Origin: Rugalucina vietnamica | Taxonomy: Eukaryota > Mollusca > Bivalvia > Lucinida > Lucinidae | Reading direction: 5' to 3' | DNA length: 64,000 nucleotides | Assembly: GCA_964017185.1 (NCBI GenBank) | Contig: OZ024884.1 | Coordinates: 16,134,548-16,198,547, forward strand | Shown: one piece after another, positions 11,649 to 23,229 of the stretch | How the letters are laid out: each line of letters opens with the position of its first letter | Numbering within the stretch: position 1 is the stretch's first letter | Notes under the pieces: generated by a model | The model's database searches: none | Told to the model about the DNA's origin: nothing | Seen by the model: the letters and a program-made list of their open reading frames with translations, nothing else | Made by a program: the position numbers and the translations under genes

Positions 11649-11760
11649 GAGCCTCATCATGGGAAAAACGGATTTTGCATATGCGAAAACAAAAGGCGCA
11701 GATCAGCTGGCAGATAGTACAACTCCTTTTTTATGTATGGCCAAAACGACAAGCCTCTAC
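11649..11760 (+). mobile_element. Family C MITE, left part
   Basis: GGAGCCTCATCATGGGAAAA followed by TTGCATATGCGAAAACAAAA and GGCGCAGATCAGCT matches the left half of family C. A matching right half lies at 12302-12372, so one element may have been split by about 540 bp of other DNA. Splitting is inferred. Confidence 0.55.
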
Positions 11761-12208
11761 TGTCTATTCACCCTTTTTCAAGAAAAAATAACCGTGTCAC
11801 CATTTTGCATTTCAAAAAGCTTAAATAGTGTAACAAAAATTTTGAAAATCGCTTAACAAATAAAGAGTTTATGCCAGAAAATAATTCTGAATGGTGCTTT
11901 TTCCATTGTAAAAATAACAACAAGGGAAGTAACTATTTTCCCGGAAAAAAATCTTAAGTTGCTTATTTTTCATTTAAAGTGCTCCAAACCAAAACAAAAT
12001 TGTGTTGTATGGATAGCGGAGTGCCAAACTCTTAATTTTTTCCACATATATACCTGATTTTCGATTTTAAGGTGTTTGGATTACCTCCCTTGCACATGCA
12101 AAATGCTAAATAATTTTCGGGCATAATTATTTTATCAGTGAACCGATTTTTAATTTTTTGCGGCACTTTTTACTACTTTGGGGTTGGAAAAAGATGACAT
12201 GGTCTTAT

Positions 12209-12210
<2 letters not shown>

Positions 12211-12242
<32 letters not shown>
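12211..12242. repeat. Poly-T run (32 nt)
   Basis: Uninterrupted T tract. Confidence 0.95.
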
Positions 12243-12244
<2 letters not shown>

Positions 12245-12301
12245 AGTCTTTCAGAAAAGTGAGATTTTTTAAAATGATGGTTTACATACATGCCTGCTTC
12301 T

Positions 12302-12372
12302 GTAACTGTACAGACCGATTTGTGTCGCACCTGGTCGGAAACTCCGAGGGCCAGTTTTCTCGCGTCGGCTCA
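12302..12372 (+). mobile_element. Family C MITE, right part
   Basis: TGTACAGACCGATTTGTGTC, CACCTGGTCGGAAACTC and TTTTCTCGCGTCGGCTCAT correspond to the right third of family C, with its terminal inverted repeat intact. Confidence 0.65.
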
Positions 12373-12534
12373 TATATAAATTTTGTTTTAATTTGATTTC
12401 ACGCGAAATGTATGGCTATATATTTATATAGTGGTATTTCAGGACCATTTGCTCTTTTGAATCGTTTTACACATTTGATCCCAAGACACCGTAAGTGGCG
12501 CTTCATGAAATGACCAGAAGACCATTCTTCTGCA

Positions 12535-12712
12535 AATGGATGGTTGATTGGAATTTAACGTCCAACCAACAGCTATGGTTATATGGAGACGGGACCTCGG
12601 ATTATAGTCCCATCCGACGGACTGGAGAAGCCCGGGATCGAACCTGCGACCCCAAGTTTACATGGCAAGTGGCATAACCACCGCACGACGGAGGCTTCTT
12701 TCTTCGAATGTG
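12535..12712 (-). repeat. tRNA-derived SINE, family S2 copy
   Basis: Minus-strand copy of the SINE at 61481-61650. Box B appears as GGGATCGAACC in this orientation and box A as GTGGCATAACCACCGCAC. The tail carries TGGATGGTTGATTGGAATTT and ACGTCCAACCAACAG. Confidence 0.85.
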
Positions 12713-12884
12713 TGATACAAGTATCATAGACTGACTGGTGCTATGGGGGACTGTTTGATAAATTGGCCAATAAGTGCCCGAAAACGTGCATCCTGGCACG
12801 AACGTGCTTATATTGTGTTCTAAGTATGAAAATAAACTGTTCGAAAACCAGGAATAATAATAATAATATATTTTTTTTAATTCA

Positions 12885-13068
12885 GTTTTACGTCTCTTTC
12901 AAGATTGAAATCAGTAGGTGGGCGAAGACGGGAGAACCCCGAGAAAATCCACCTGGCACACCCGCAAGCAGAACTTGGCTTGTCTCACATGTGGCCAGTG
13001 CAGGGCTCGAACCCGCACCAGACACAGCGGTGAGATGATCGAGTGATTAAGAAACAGCGCTCTTAAAG
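12885..13068 (-). repeat. tRNA-derived SINE, family S3 copy
   Basis: The body GGCACACCCGCAAGCAGAAC and a box-B-like GGGCTCGAACCCGCAC match the copy at 4750-4925. The tRNA-like head at the right end is degraded. Confidence 0.75.
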
Positions 13069-15450
13069 TCACAGTATATTTTCAATCAATTTTATATGTG
13101 AAAAAAATTATTTTTGGTCATAAGTTTTGAGCTAAAATGGTGCCTAAACATGGGCATTAAAATTCTCATTTACGCGCCTTAATTTGGGCTTAAATTAAGG
13201 GAAATACCCTAATTTTGCTTCATTTACATTTTTCGATTCTACCTCAAATATTATAAAGAGTTCTAGGCGTGTCTTAAGGCGGGGTACCGTAGTAGGCTTG
13301 CGCACTCACATAGTCTCGCGTCATCAATAAAATGTAAACAACAAATAGCCATGTGCGGTTCAACAATACCTGAATGCGGAAGCAAAAAATATTAAAATCC
13401 AGTGATTCTCCAATGGAATATGGAGGAGATGGGGAGCGGGGAATAGGAGGAATGTTATGCAGGTCCCATGACGAGGCGACTTCTAGACGTTTGGTAAGGG
13501 TACAGTGTCAGTTCTGTTTTTCAAGCATAAAACTAAATTTATAATAACACTCATGTATATTTTGCATTTCGCTTTACGCATTCTGCTTAAGGAGCCACTG
13601 AGATGCCATGTATGGATGGGCGTATATATAAATCTGTAGAATATCTCCTTGTCCACATCCAATTTAGATATTGTATAACAGTTAAAAGTGGTATAAAAAC
13701 ACGATTTTATTATATGGTCTTATATGTATATGTACACTGAAGAGCTTTAAAAACGCAAAAAAACGAAAATTAGTATTTTTTGCACAAATGACATTTTTAG
13801 TTTTCCTAAACAGGTGAAAGGGGTAGGTAGCTGTACTCTACTTCTATTTTCACATGAAACCAACATTTTAAAAGGCACTAGCCACCCTCAGCAATAAAAA
13901 GCCATTTTACACTTTTTGCCATGTGGCGTTTCTAACAGTTAACGGAGAAAAATATTTTACCATTTCACATGAAGCTTTTAGCAAACCATGTATGAAAAAC
14001 ACCTTAGTTTTGGTTTTGTATCTTTTTTTATCATTCTACATGTCTTCGAACTTGAATTATCCAGCACAATTGGAGCTTTACAATCTTGATGACGTATATG
14101 TGACGTCACGTGACATCAATTTTGCCATCGTTCAACTTTTCGGCATCTCAGCATTCCCTCCCAGGCTACTGGGACAGTGAAAAATTTGACGCCGGTCGGA
14201 TCAACCGAACATTTTACATCAAGGCGCTAATGTCTCTAGATAATTGACGTACGGCGCTGAATTACGTCGAAATTACGTCGACCACGACCATTCAACAAGC
14301 TAGCATCAGTGCCAGACACCCAGTGCAATTGGCAAAACCTTTGCTTTTAATAAGAAAGCGATGCTCTTTATGCCAAGGGACAAAATGTAGTCATGCTCAA
14401 TATTACTTTGCAGTTTTGCATTTTAGGGGTATTGCTATTGCTATATATCAAAAACTGTTACTCTCACATTACTCATTATTTTGATACGAAATTCACAACA
14501 CAGTTTGCATACATATCAATGTTTATGTTTGTGAAGTCATTGAAATCGAACAACTACAAATATGCAAAACATTTGAATAAAATCTTTTGCGTTTTAAAGC
14601 TCTTTAGTGTACTGTAGATCTATTTCATTTGAGGTTCGATACGGGTATTGACTACTCATGACAAGAATTCGCTTCTTAAAGGGAAATGACAGTGTCGAGC
14701 TGTACATTAAGATTTCGATAATCACAGATCATCACACTTTTCAATGCATATAACCAGTAACAATAATACATTCATGTTACACATACCAAGTCATATTGCA
14801 TGATTTTATCGTTTTAGGCATTGTTTGTGAAAGCCAGACACAGATTCTGCCAAGACCTATTGAGAGGGCTGAGGTAAAATTTTCGTTGAGTGATACATTT
14901 TCATTTATTTTCACTATGGTTTCCAATCGTTTCATACGCGAATGTTTTGTTGTTGTTGTTTCGAACCCATGTCATTTTGAAAACCACTTCGGTCTTTTCG
15001 TACACATTTTTGTATTTCGTATCCAATTAAAAGCATTCCCCATCAAGGTAATTTCGTAACCACTTTCAACATTTCCGCCCTAGCTATCTGGGTACTAGAT
15101 GTTCGGTTCGTAACTAATTTTGTCATTTTATACGTAAGTGGTTCGATGAAATTTACTGTTTAACAATTTTTCAGTCATGTTGGGGCGACGCCAGCGGTTG
15201 CTAGGTTTCTGGGTGTCGTCAACCAATATTATGCGAAGCTTAAAAGTGCCTTGTTGAAGAACACTGCACGGTGGAAGTAGTTTTTGTAGTCATCTTGCTG
15301 CAGACTTGTCCTCTACCACAAATTTTGCTCGTTTGCACAAGATTACCTCATTAAACTTATAGTTGTATTATATTATTCTTTTAGGCAAAGAAGTACGGTG
15401 CTAACTTACATAGTAGAAGACGGTTTAATGCTCGATGCTTAAGCCATGTT
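13069..15450. other. No gene recognised
   Basis: Long AT-rich stretch. The open frames here (for example at 13923-14180, 14393-14617 and 14796-15059) show no recognisable motif, no consistent splice signals and low-complexity composition. I cannot assign them. Confidence 0.5.
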
Positions 15451-15870
15451 CAAACTGTCCCGGATTATCTACGGTTAACCAGGATGAATCGTGTCGGACC
15501 GGGATAGAACCATAGCGACACCATGGACATACGTGGCAAGATGGAAAACATTCCGGTACAGAACTGGGCGACACCGGGACAAAGCGTTCGAGCATGATAA
15601 ACCGGGATGATCCGACGTAAACTGGGGGTAATTAAGACGACACCGTGCTATTCGACACAAGCTGTGCCTTAACCGGAACTCCGTTATGACGAACCGGACC
15701 TTGAAAAGTTTGCCGTGAAGCCCGTTTTGGGCCCGGTTGTCACCGACACCATCGTTGAAAACAATCCGGCTTAACATCGGGGTTTACCGAAGTAAACCGG
15801 GATCCACAGGCCTGCATAGTGACGACACTGTGTTTGAACACAGCAAAAACGTGGCTCCGCCGGGTTCATT
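15450..15870. repeat. CpG-rich self-similar block 1
   Basis: GC- and CpG-rich island in AT-rich surroundings. The words ACCGGGA/TCCCGGT, GTGTCG/CGACAC and GGTTAACC/GGTTTA recur irregularly in both orientations. Minor open frames across it are a by-product of composition. It may be a transposon end region with many protein-binding motifs. Confidence 0.55.
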
Positions 15871-16195
15871 CTATAAAAGTGAAATAAATGAAGTTATTTT
15901 ATACTTTACACTGAAAACCAATGTATATCAAAACTTGATAAAATTGGTATTTTCATTGATATGAAATTTTACTGATATCAAATCTCACTGATATCAAAAG
16001 TCACTAGTGACTGATATCAGCCTATATATTCACGTAGATTTTGGATTACTTCTGACGTTTCCATTTACTTAACGTCATTAAAGGTGTGTCACTTCAGAAA
16101 TTCAAACGCCTATAACTATGTTATTTATGAACGAAAACATAAAGTGTGGGTATTCATTTTCTTAGTTAGAACGTATGTGGTTGACTCCAAAAAGT

Positions 16196-16390
16196 AGGGG
16201 GCGCAGTGGCGTTCTGATAGAGCATCGGATTCCGTGTGGAGAGGTCCTTTTGTTCGATCCCCACTGGTGGCATAGTGCTGTGTCCTTGAGTAAGACACAT
16301 TAGCATTCCAGAGTGCTGGTTGAAACCCCAGAAGCGGTGACTCCGCCCCGACATTCCTTAGAACGTAAGGAACATTTAAAAAGTAAAAAC
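16196..16390 (+). repeat. tRNA-derived SINE, family S1 copy 2
   Basis: It aligns with 5192-5390 from GGGCGCAGTGGCGTTCTGAT through GTTCGATCCCCACTGG and CTTGAGTAAGACACATTA. The diverged box A and B suggest an old copy. Confidence 0.75.
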
Positions 16391-16574
16391 GTAAAAATGC
16401 AGAGGAACTAAAACAATTAAATTCCAAATCCGCACACACCAACAGGAAACGCTAATAGCGATATGCTGAAACACAGGGATACTAGTTTTGGATAGAAAAG
16501 TCGTCATTTTGATCGGAAGACCAAATGATGAAAGAGTATGGTCAATAGATATAATACAGTCATGTGCATTCAGT

Positions 16575-16730
16575 TGATTTGATTATTTGGTTTTTACGTC
16601 CCAGTCAACAGCTATGGTCGCACGAGGATGGGATCTTGGTTTAATGGCTCGCCCGAAGATCTAGAGAAGCTCGGGGTGGAACAGATGACCATGTTTTGCC
16701 TGACAAAACTACACCACAGAGGCTTTTTCT
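16575..16730 (-). repeat. Degraded SINE S2 copy
   Basis: ACGTCCCAGTCAACAGCTAT, the GGATGGGATCTTGG region, TCTAGAGAAGCTCGGGG and CCACAGAGGCTT follow the same order as the S2 copy at 12535-12712. It abuts the 3' side of the LINE. Confidence 0.6.
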
Positions 16731-16834
16731 AGATCCATGTAAAGGTCAATCTATGATACACGAATTATATGATTTGATATGTTTATAAAATGAATCCATT
16801 ACATGTATATCCTAGTATGGTCGTTCGTCTCTCA

Positions 16835-19510
16835 CTAATGAGAAAGACCATCATTATTTCTTGAATAGGTTCGTGTGTGTTGGTGAGTTCTTTGATGGCT
16901 GACTAGGCCAATTCTAGCTCTAAACTGTCGGTTGCAAGTAGAGCAAGTCAATGTCATTGAATCAGCTGGTGGCCCATTGGTATTGGCTTTGCGTTCTCTG
17001 CGCTTTCTTTCAGCTTCACAGATTCTCTTTTTTTCATGGAGAGCTGCTCCTTTGTTGATGAGACCTCGCCACTTTGATCGCTCCTGTGCAGTCTGTTCCC
17101 AAGACCCAATTGGTATGTCAAAGTCCTTCAGAGAGGCTTTCAGGGTGTCTTTGTAGCGTTTCTTCTGGCCACCTTGAGAGCGCTTTCCCTCTTGTAGTTC
17201 TCCATAGAAGACTTTCTTTGGAAGTCGCTCATCAGGCATTCTTATAACATGGCCGGTCCACCTTAGCTGTGCTAGCTTTAAGACAGTATGCATGCTTTGC
17301 ATCCCTGCTTTCTTCAGGACCTCTGTGTCTGGGATCTTGTCTTGCCACTTGATTTTTAACAGCTTTCTCAAACAGCTTAAGTGGAAATGGTTAAGTCTCT
17401 TTGCATGACGCTGGTATACTGTCCAGGTCTCACATGCATACAAGAGGGTTGGAAGTACCACAGCCTTGTAGACTTTCAGCTTGGTGTCAAGCTTGATTCC
17501 ATTTCGCTCCCAGACATTTGCACGGAGTCTTCCGAATGCCACACTGGCTTTTGCAATTCTTGCAGTGACCTCATCATCAATGTGCACTGCTCTGGAAAGA
17601 GTGCTTCCCAGGTAGGTGAATTTATCAACAACTTTCAGTTTTTCTCCATTCACAGTGATGGTTGGTTCATTGTACGGTTTTCCAGGTGCTGGCTGGTGTA
17701 CAACCTCTGTCTTTTTTGTGCTGATTGTGAGATCATAGTTATCACATGACTGTGAGACTTGATCCATGGCTCTTTGCATTTTTGCCTCTGAGCTGGCATT
17801 CTTATCCATATCATCTGCATAGAGGAGCTCATCTAGCACATCGGTCTGCACCTTAGTTTTGGCTTGCAACCTTCTAAGGTTGAATATATTGCCATCAAAA
17901 CGGTACCTGATTGGAAAACCAGTGTCACTGTCCTGAAAAGCATCCATGAGCATGGCAGAAAACATCATGCTGAACAGTGTTGGTGCCATAACACAGCCCT
18001 GTTTGACCCCATTTGTTACCTCAAAGGGTTCAGAGAACTCTCCATCATTTTGCACACGTGCCTGCATGCCATCATGAAATTGCCGCACCATTGCTATGAA
18101 TCTGGGTGGACAGCCAAACTTGGCCATGATTTTCCACAGTCCATCACGACTAACTGTGTCAAACGCTTTGGTGAGGTCGACAAACGTCATGTATAGATCT
18201 ACATTCTGCTCTTGGCATTTCTCCTGAAGCTGTCTTGCTGTGAAGATCATGTCTATCGTCCCCCTGTCCTTTCTGAATCCACATTGACTTTCTGGGATAA
18301 GTCCCTTCTGACCAAGATGAACATTCAGGCGGTTCAACAGAATTTTTGCTAGTATCTTCCCAGCAATCGATAGGAGGGAAATGCCTCTGTGGTTGTCACA
18401 GACTTGTGGATTTCCTTTCCGCTTGTATAGGTGGATTATGGATGCATCCTTAAATTCTTGTGGGATGGCCTCCTTCCTCCACATACAGTGAAACAGCTCG
18501 GTCAGTTTCTCTGCCATGTGTAGCCCCCCGGCCTTATAAACCTCTGCAGGAATTGCATCTGCACCTGGAGCTTTGCCAGAAGACAGTTGTTGAACTGCTT
18601 TTCTTGTTTCCATGACGGTTGGAAATTCATCTAACAGAACATTGCACTCTATCTGTGGCAGTCTGTCAATTGCATCCTCATTGATGCTTGATGGTCGATT
18701 TAGCACACTATTGAAATGTTCTGCCCATCTTTTCAAGATAGCCTCTTTGTCTGTGAGAAGAGTGTTTCCATCTGCACTGAGTAATGTGGTGGCTCCAGAA
18801 CTCTTAGGGCCATAAATGGTTTTCAGTGCATCATGAAATTTCTTCATGTCCTTTCTGTCTGCAAAAGACTGAATTTCTTCTGTTTTCTTCCTCAGCCAGG
18901 AATCTTGCATGTCCCTAAGCTTGGTCTGGACTGTCTTACAAACGTTGCTGTAGGCTGCTTTCTTGGATACTGAGCTAGTATCATCTTGATGTGCCTTGTG
19001 CAATCTGTGTTTTTCTTCAAGAAGCTTCTGAATTTCGTCATCATTCTCATCAAACCAGTCTTGATGTTTGCGAGATGGATGTCCTAAAGTAGTAGCAGCT
19101 GAAGAATGAACTGTTTTATGGAAGACTGTCCAGTTTTCTTCGGGGTTCTCTGAACTGAGATTGATTGCATCCAGTTGGTTGCAAATGTCTGTTAAGAAAG
19201 CTTGTCGCATGCTGTCTTGATTCAGCTTTGAGACATCCAGTCTTTTAGCAGCTTTCTTGCCTTGAGGTCGCCTCGCAGGCTGGATTCTAAGGTTGAGTTT
19301 GCTGACAACCAGTCTATGGTCTGTCCAGCAGTCTGCACCACACATAGTCTTTGTCACTCTGACATCCTGCCTATCTGTTCTCCGCACTATAACATAGTCT
19401 ATGAGATGCCAATGTTTGGAACGGGGATGCATCCAGGATGTTTTATTTCTGTTAGGTAGACGAAAGACTGTGTTGGTGATTAGAAGATCATGTTCAGCAC
19501 ACTTCCTTAG
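16835..19510 (-). pseudogene. LINE reverse transcriptase with C-terminal zinc finger
   Basis: An open frame of about 890 codons. It starts in the last part of the endonuclease (WTDHRLVVSKL, the catalytic S-D-H-like end), then passes through GKAPGADAIPAEV (about residue 325), FVDLTKAFDTVSRDGLWKI (RT motif with first Asp, about 458), GVKQGCVMAPTLFSMMF and LLYADDMD (catalytic YADD, about 575). It ends with CSTCNRQFRARIGLVSHQRT, a C2H2 finger. No ATG opens this frame at its 5' edge; it is the continuation of the endonuclease frame after a one-base shift. All RT motifs look intact, so the copy is fairly young, but it cannot make the full protein. Confidence 0.9.
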
Positions 19511-20198
19511 GAAGCAAGAGACCATTGCTGTTGCACTTTCCAACACCTTCTGGACCTATAACTCCTTCCCAGGTCTGGTGGTCTGTACCAACTCTGGCAT
19601 TAAAGTCTCCAAGAAGGATAAGTTTGTCTGTACGGGGTGTAGCAGAAATAATGTCGTCTAAGTCATTATAGAACTTGTCTTTAACCTCATCTGGATTGGT
19701 CATCGTGGGTGCATAGGCACTGACAATAGTTGCATGTTTATTGCCTGACAGAGGAAGTCTCAATGTCATTAGGCGGTCATTGATGCCTTTTGGCAATCCT
19801 GAAAGCTTACCAACAAGTTCTGTTTTAATGGCAAAGCCAACTCCTGCTTCACGCCTCTCTTCACTTTTGCGTCCACTCCAGAAGAAGGTGTATCCAGCAC
19901 CAACTTCTTTGATCTCCCCAACATCTGCTAACCGAGTCTCACTCAGAGCTGCTATCTGAATTCCATACCTCCCAAGTTCTCTGCCCACAAGGGCCGTACT
20001 ACGCTGCGGTCTATTTGACCCAGCACTGTCCATCAGTGTTCGCACATTCCATGCGCCAATCCTCAAAGGGATTATCTTTGTTTTTTTCTTATTTTTTTTT
20101 TGACCGCTAAAAAGGGATCCCCGCTGATCGCGGTTAACCAGCCAGGGGGTTTGAAGCAGGCAATTGTTTAGGGCACCTTTTCTAGCCCCTTCCCCATG
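19494..20198 (-). pseudogene. LINE AP-endonuclease domain, frameshifted
   Basis: The frame shows [13 protein letters not shown] (the N-terminal G.WNVR block), [10 protein letters not shown] (catalytic Glu), [25 protein letters not shown] and [10 protein letters not shown] (the GDFNA block with catalytic Asp and Asn). These are the hallmark motifs of APE-type LINE endonucleases. At 20064-20066 the codon is TTG, not ATG. The frame stays open upstream with SLFSG and a Lys-rich stretch to the stop at 20199-20201, and I find no ATG in it. It terminates at 19494 because of one extra base just before, after which the natural continuation is in the neighbouring frame. Confidence 0.9.
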
Positions 20199-20580
20199 CT
20201 ACGGGGGTGAGCAGTGCGGTCCTAAATAGGTCTGCTCAGTCGCTCAGCCGACTGCCGAATTTCGCTTACTGCTTCTCCTCACGGAAAACGACCATATAGA
20301 ACTGAGCCGCCTGCGTGCAGGTCTGCAACTACAGCTCCCAGTGTGTCCTACACCTGCTGCTTCGCCGCTCGCCCATCGCCACAGGACTTTTGTAGGTATG
20401 TGGGTGCATGTGTGATGAAATTGTTGTGTATGCAAGTGCTTGTGTGTTGAGAAATAAGATGACGTGCGCTATGAAATTGGATTATAGTGAGGAAGAGGTG
20501 CGCAGCGTCAACCTCACTCACTCGTCCTCACCCAACTGTGCCCAGAGGCAAGACACAGGTCAAGACGTCTGGAGTTAGGT
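20199..20580 (-). other. Probable LINE 5' leader
   Basis: GC-richer sequence directly upstream of the LINE coding region, without host-gene features. CCGCTGATCGCGGTTAACC and a run of CTGC-type words fit a LINE 5' UTR. The outer end cannot be fixed from one copy. Confidence 0.4.
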
Positions 20581-20749
20581 TTGGATGCAGTGGATGACCG
20601 TAACATCTATAGTGCCTTATCACGCTCTGCATGTTCCACAACATGTTGCTGTATCGCTTTCCGAACCGTTGAATCTGATGATTTCTTCCGCTCCGTCTAC
20701 CGAAACAGTCTTTGCATATCTGGACCAGGCATATCCAGACACACAGGTT

Positions 20750-20960
20750 TTATTTTGGAATTACCTTTTCCTAGATGAATTGCTGGCCACAGCTGAAGGG
20801 CTCCATCTACCCTTTCATAGGTTTTGTTTAGAGACCTGTAAACTCCTAGGAGGACTGTCAACCAAAACTAATGAGTTCCCCCTGCCCAGCTAGGTTTTTG
20901 TGTAGAGAACTAACAAACTCCTAGATGGGTTGCCGTCCAAGGCTAACGAGCCCCATCTGC
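20750..20960. repeat. Degenerate internal repeat
   Basis: GAACTAACAAACTCCTAGATGG and GAGACCTGTAAACTCCTAGGA, each followed by a CCATCTGC/CCCCTGCC word, occur about 75 bp apart. No coding function is recognised. Confidence 0.45.
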
Positions 20961-21239
20961 ACCGCATGGCAACAGGTTGTACTGATTACATGTTACAGTA
21001 GCAGATAATCATGTATATCCTAGTAAATATGGCCCGACGAGTCATAATGCTACTGACAGGTATCAGTGACGTGCGCATGTCAATTTCGATACTTACTCGG
21101 TCTTTAATCTGTCTGTGGTCATTGTCGAGCTACTTGTATCAATTGCTTATAATTATAATAAGTAAAATGCAGTTTGATGACACAAGAGCAACACTCAAAC
21201 AGCTATATATATACACACACCGTGTCTAGGTGATGTATT

Positions 21240-21770
21240 ACTTAAACCGCTGTCATACTATTGCGTATCGACTCGCATATCTACGGCGTATCAATATACG
21301 AAAGGTCCGTCACGCGTACGTCGTACATATGTGACCATACGTAGCTCATACTCCACGATACTGCACCTCATACTCCTCATACGCCGAAGTGCTACGTTAT
21401 TTTATGTGTGCACTTAAAAATTCGTGGCCGCTGACGTACGTGGCAAGTCCGATACGCCGTGCATACGTCACACATGCGTGGTACATACGAAAGCAACGTG
21501 GCAGATACGCCGTAGATACGTAGCTCATACTCCTGATACGCCACACATACGTCGTGGGTAACATGCCACGTAACCGTGGCGTATTTAGAGCGTACCTTTC
21601 CTACGTGTGACGTATGTGTGGCGTATCCTCGACACTCTTTTCGTATCGACGTATCAGCGACGTACGTGTGGCGTATCTCGCGTGCTATGTACGTTTCGCT
21701 GTTGTGGAGTATCTGTGACGTATAAGGAGTATTAGGAATATTTTGTGGCGTTCCAAGAGAATCTTAATGC
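21240..21770. repeat. CpG-rich self-similar block 2
   Basis: Packed with TACG-containing words. Left of about 21570 they mostly read as ATACGCC and CATACGTC; to the right they read as the inverse (GGCGTAT, GACGTATG). For example, GATACGCCACACATACGTC at about 21535 is nearly inverted as GACGTATGTGTGGCGTATC at about 21610. This makes an imperfect palindromic domain. Confidence 0.7.
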
Positions 21771-22114
21771 TTCTATATAATTTTTTTCGTTTCCGAAGTC
21801 CAGGATCACATGTTTCTCACGGTCCGGGGTGCCGTGTAGGGTTCTTGCAAGGCTACGCTTGGTGTAGCCTCAGTCTTTGTTCATTTTAGACCAGTATTGG
21901 GAGCATGGAGATATCACCCCCCCCCCGCCCCTGTGTTTTGTTTTCTTCGGTGTTAATCTAGATTATCCAGATTTCTCCTGTGGCATCTTCGACCTCTGAT
22001 AATTGATAACAGTAATGTGCGAATTGCATGAACAAAGTGAACACAACCGTTTGTTCTCATAGATTTTAAAAAGCAAATAGTACAGAGCAGATGCGCCGCA
22101 GATAAGAATAGAAC

Positions 22115-22310
22115 GTAACTTACATACGCCGTAGATACGTCACGCGTACACTTCATACACCATACATACGTAACACGTACGTAACACATACGCCTTGATA
22201 CGCCGTACATACGAAAGTGACATTTATACGAATACAGATAAGTCACTGATACGCCACGGGAACGTAGCAGGAACGTCACACGTACGTGGAACATACGAGG
22301 GATTTCCATA
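22115..22310. repeat. CpG-rich block 2, second patch
   Basis: The same vocabulary as 21240-21770 (TACGCCGTAGATACGTCACG, AACACGTACGTAACACATAC, GATACGCCGTACATACGA), again mainly in the ATACGCC orientation. Confidence 0.7.
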
Positions 22311-22549
22311 AATAACGTAAACTAATTTGATAAATTAAAAACGTGATAAAACATTGCAATAAAATAATATCAGCATATTTCCGTATCAATTCGCCGCCCT
22401 GTGGCCAAGTTTGGTGTAGATCCGATGAGTTTTAGGAAAGTTCCAGGCTCCCAAAGACAGCTTGTACCATGACCGCGGGGCACGTCAACTGGGCAAAGCG
22501 ACGTCAACTACGTCATTACCGTTGAGTGATGATTCTCAAAGTAGTCACC

Positions 22550-22948
22550 CTAATGCATCTTTGACATGTTTAACTGCTTTGTCAACACTTTGTAGACAGC
22601 ACCTATACTCAAATCAAACCTTTCGGACAGGGCATGGGCAATCAATCGTTCCTCTCCGCCCAGGGCGTCACAAATCGACGTCAACGTTTTCTTCATGACA
22701 CTTGATTTCTGCCCTCGACCCGACCGCTCTTGAATCAAATCTCCACACTCCTGAAACCTTTTATACCACTTAAAGATCAATGTCTGACTTACAGAAGTCT
22801 TACTTTGTGATACTGTAATCATTTTGTAAGCTTCTGTTGGTGTTTCCCCGGGATCTCGACAAAAGTGGATTACTGCACGGTTTTCAAGGCGATCCATTGC
22901 CACAAAAACTGGACGTTTTGACGTTGGCTCCGAGGAACTTCGCGTCAT
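22550..22948 (-). pseudogene. Orphan mariner-type helix-turn-helix ORF
   Basis: A 132-codon frame starting at a true ATG. It contains MDRLENRAVIHFCRDPGETP, TEAYKMI, FKWYKRFQECGD and ERSGRGQKSS, then a second HTH-like part (LSIGAVYKVL). This is the paired HTH DNA-binding region of mariner/Mos1-like transposases and of SETMAR/GVQW3-type derived proteins. A full transposase would go on with a WVPHLL-like linker and a DD34D catalytic domain, but stops appear at 22547-22549 and soon after, and no catalytic block is seen. It lies between the CpG-rich patches at 22.1-22.3 and 23.2-23.5 kb. Most likely a truncated relic; domestication is possible but unsupported. Confidence 0.75.
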
Positions 22949-23229
22949 TGTTTCAGCTAACTTTGTAATAACGCCCGGTCTAATTCTGACGTAATTTCAA
23001 GCAAATGCATTGATCATCAACTGTTTTACAAGCAACTAAATGCATACAAAGGAGGTAAAAAAATCCGAGTGACCCGCGTGACCGTTACCATGGTAAAATA
23101 AACAGCTCGTGTGCCTATAGTATCAACGTTATCACGCTAAATTTGGTTCACTAATTACACGTGAATTCCAAAACAACATAATACATGTTTCAGTACCATA
23201 CTTTGCTCAGTGAGCGTTTAACAGCAAAA

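Larger units (their letters stand above)
16820..20198 (-). mobile_element. Near-complete APE-type LINE
   Basis: This non-LTR retrotransposon encodes an AP-like endonuclease, a reverse transcriptase and a C-terminal C2H2 zinc finger. In invertebrate genomes such frames are often labelled craniofacial-development-protein-2-like because that gene absorbed a BovB endonuclease. The endonuclease frame is open upstream from the TAG at 20199-20201. One extra base near 19510-19515 separates it from the RT frame. A 5' leader probably extends toward about 20580. I see no clear poly-A tail or target duplication. Placement in the RTE/BovB-like group is from general resemblance. Confidence 0.9.

Noticed and set aside
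15475-15777. Arginine/cysteine-rich protein on the minus strand
   Set aside because: It is a frame through a CpG-rich repetitive block, which is stop-poor because of composition.
17381-18196. Plus-strand open frames of about 110-120 codons
   Set aside because: They lie antisense to the LINE reverse transcriptase, which has clear motifs on the other strand.
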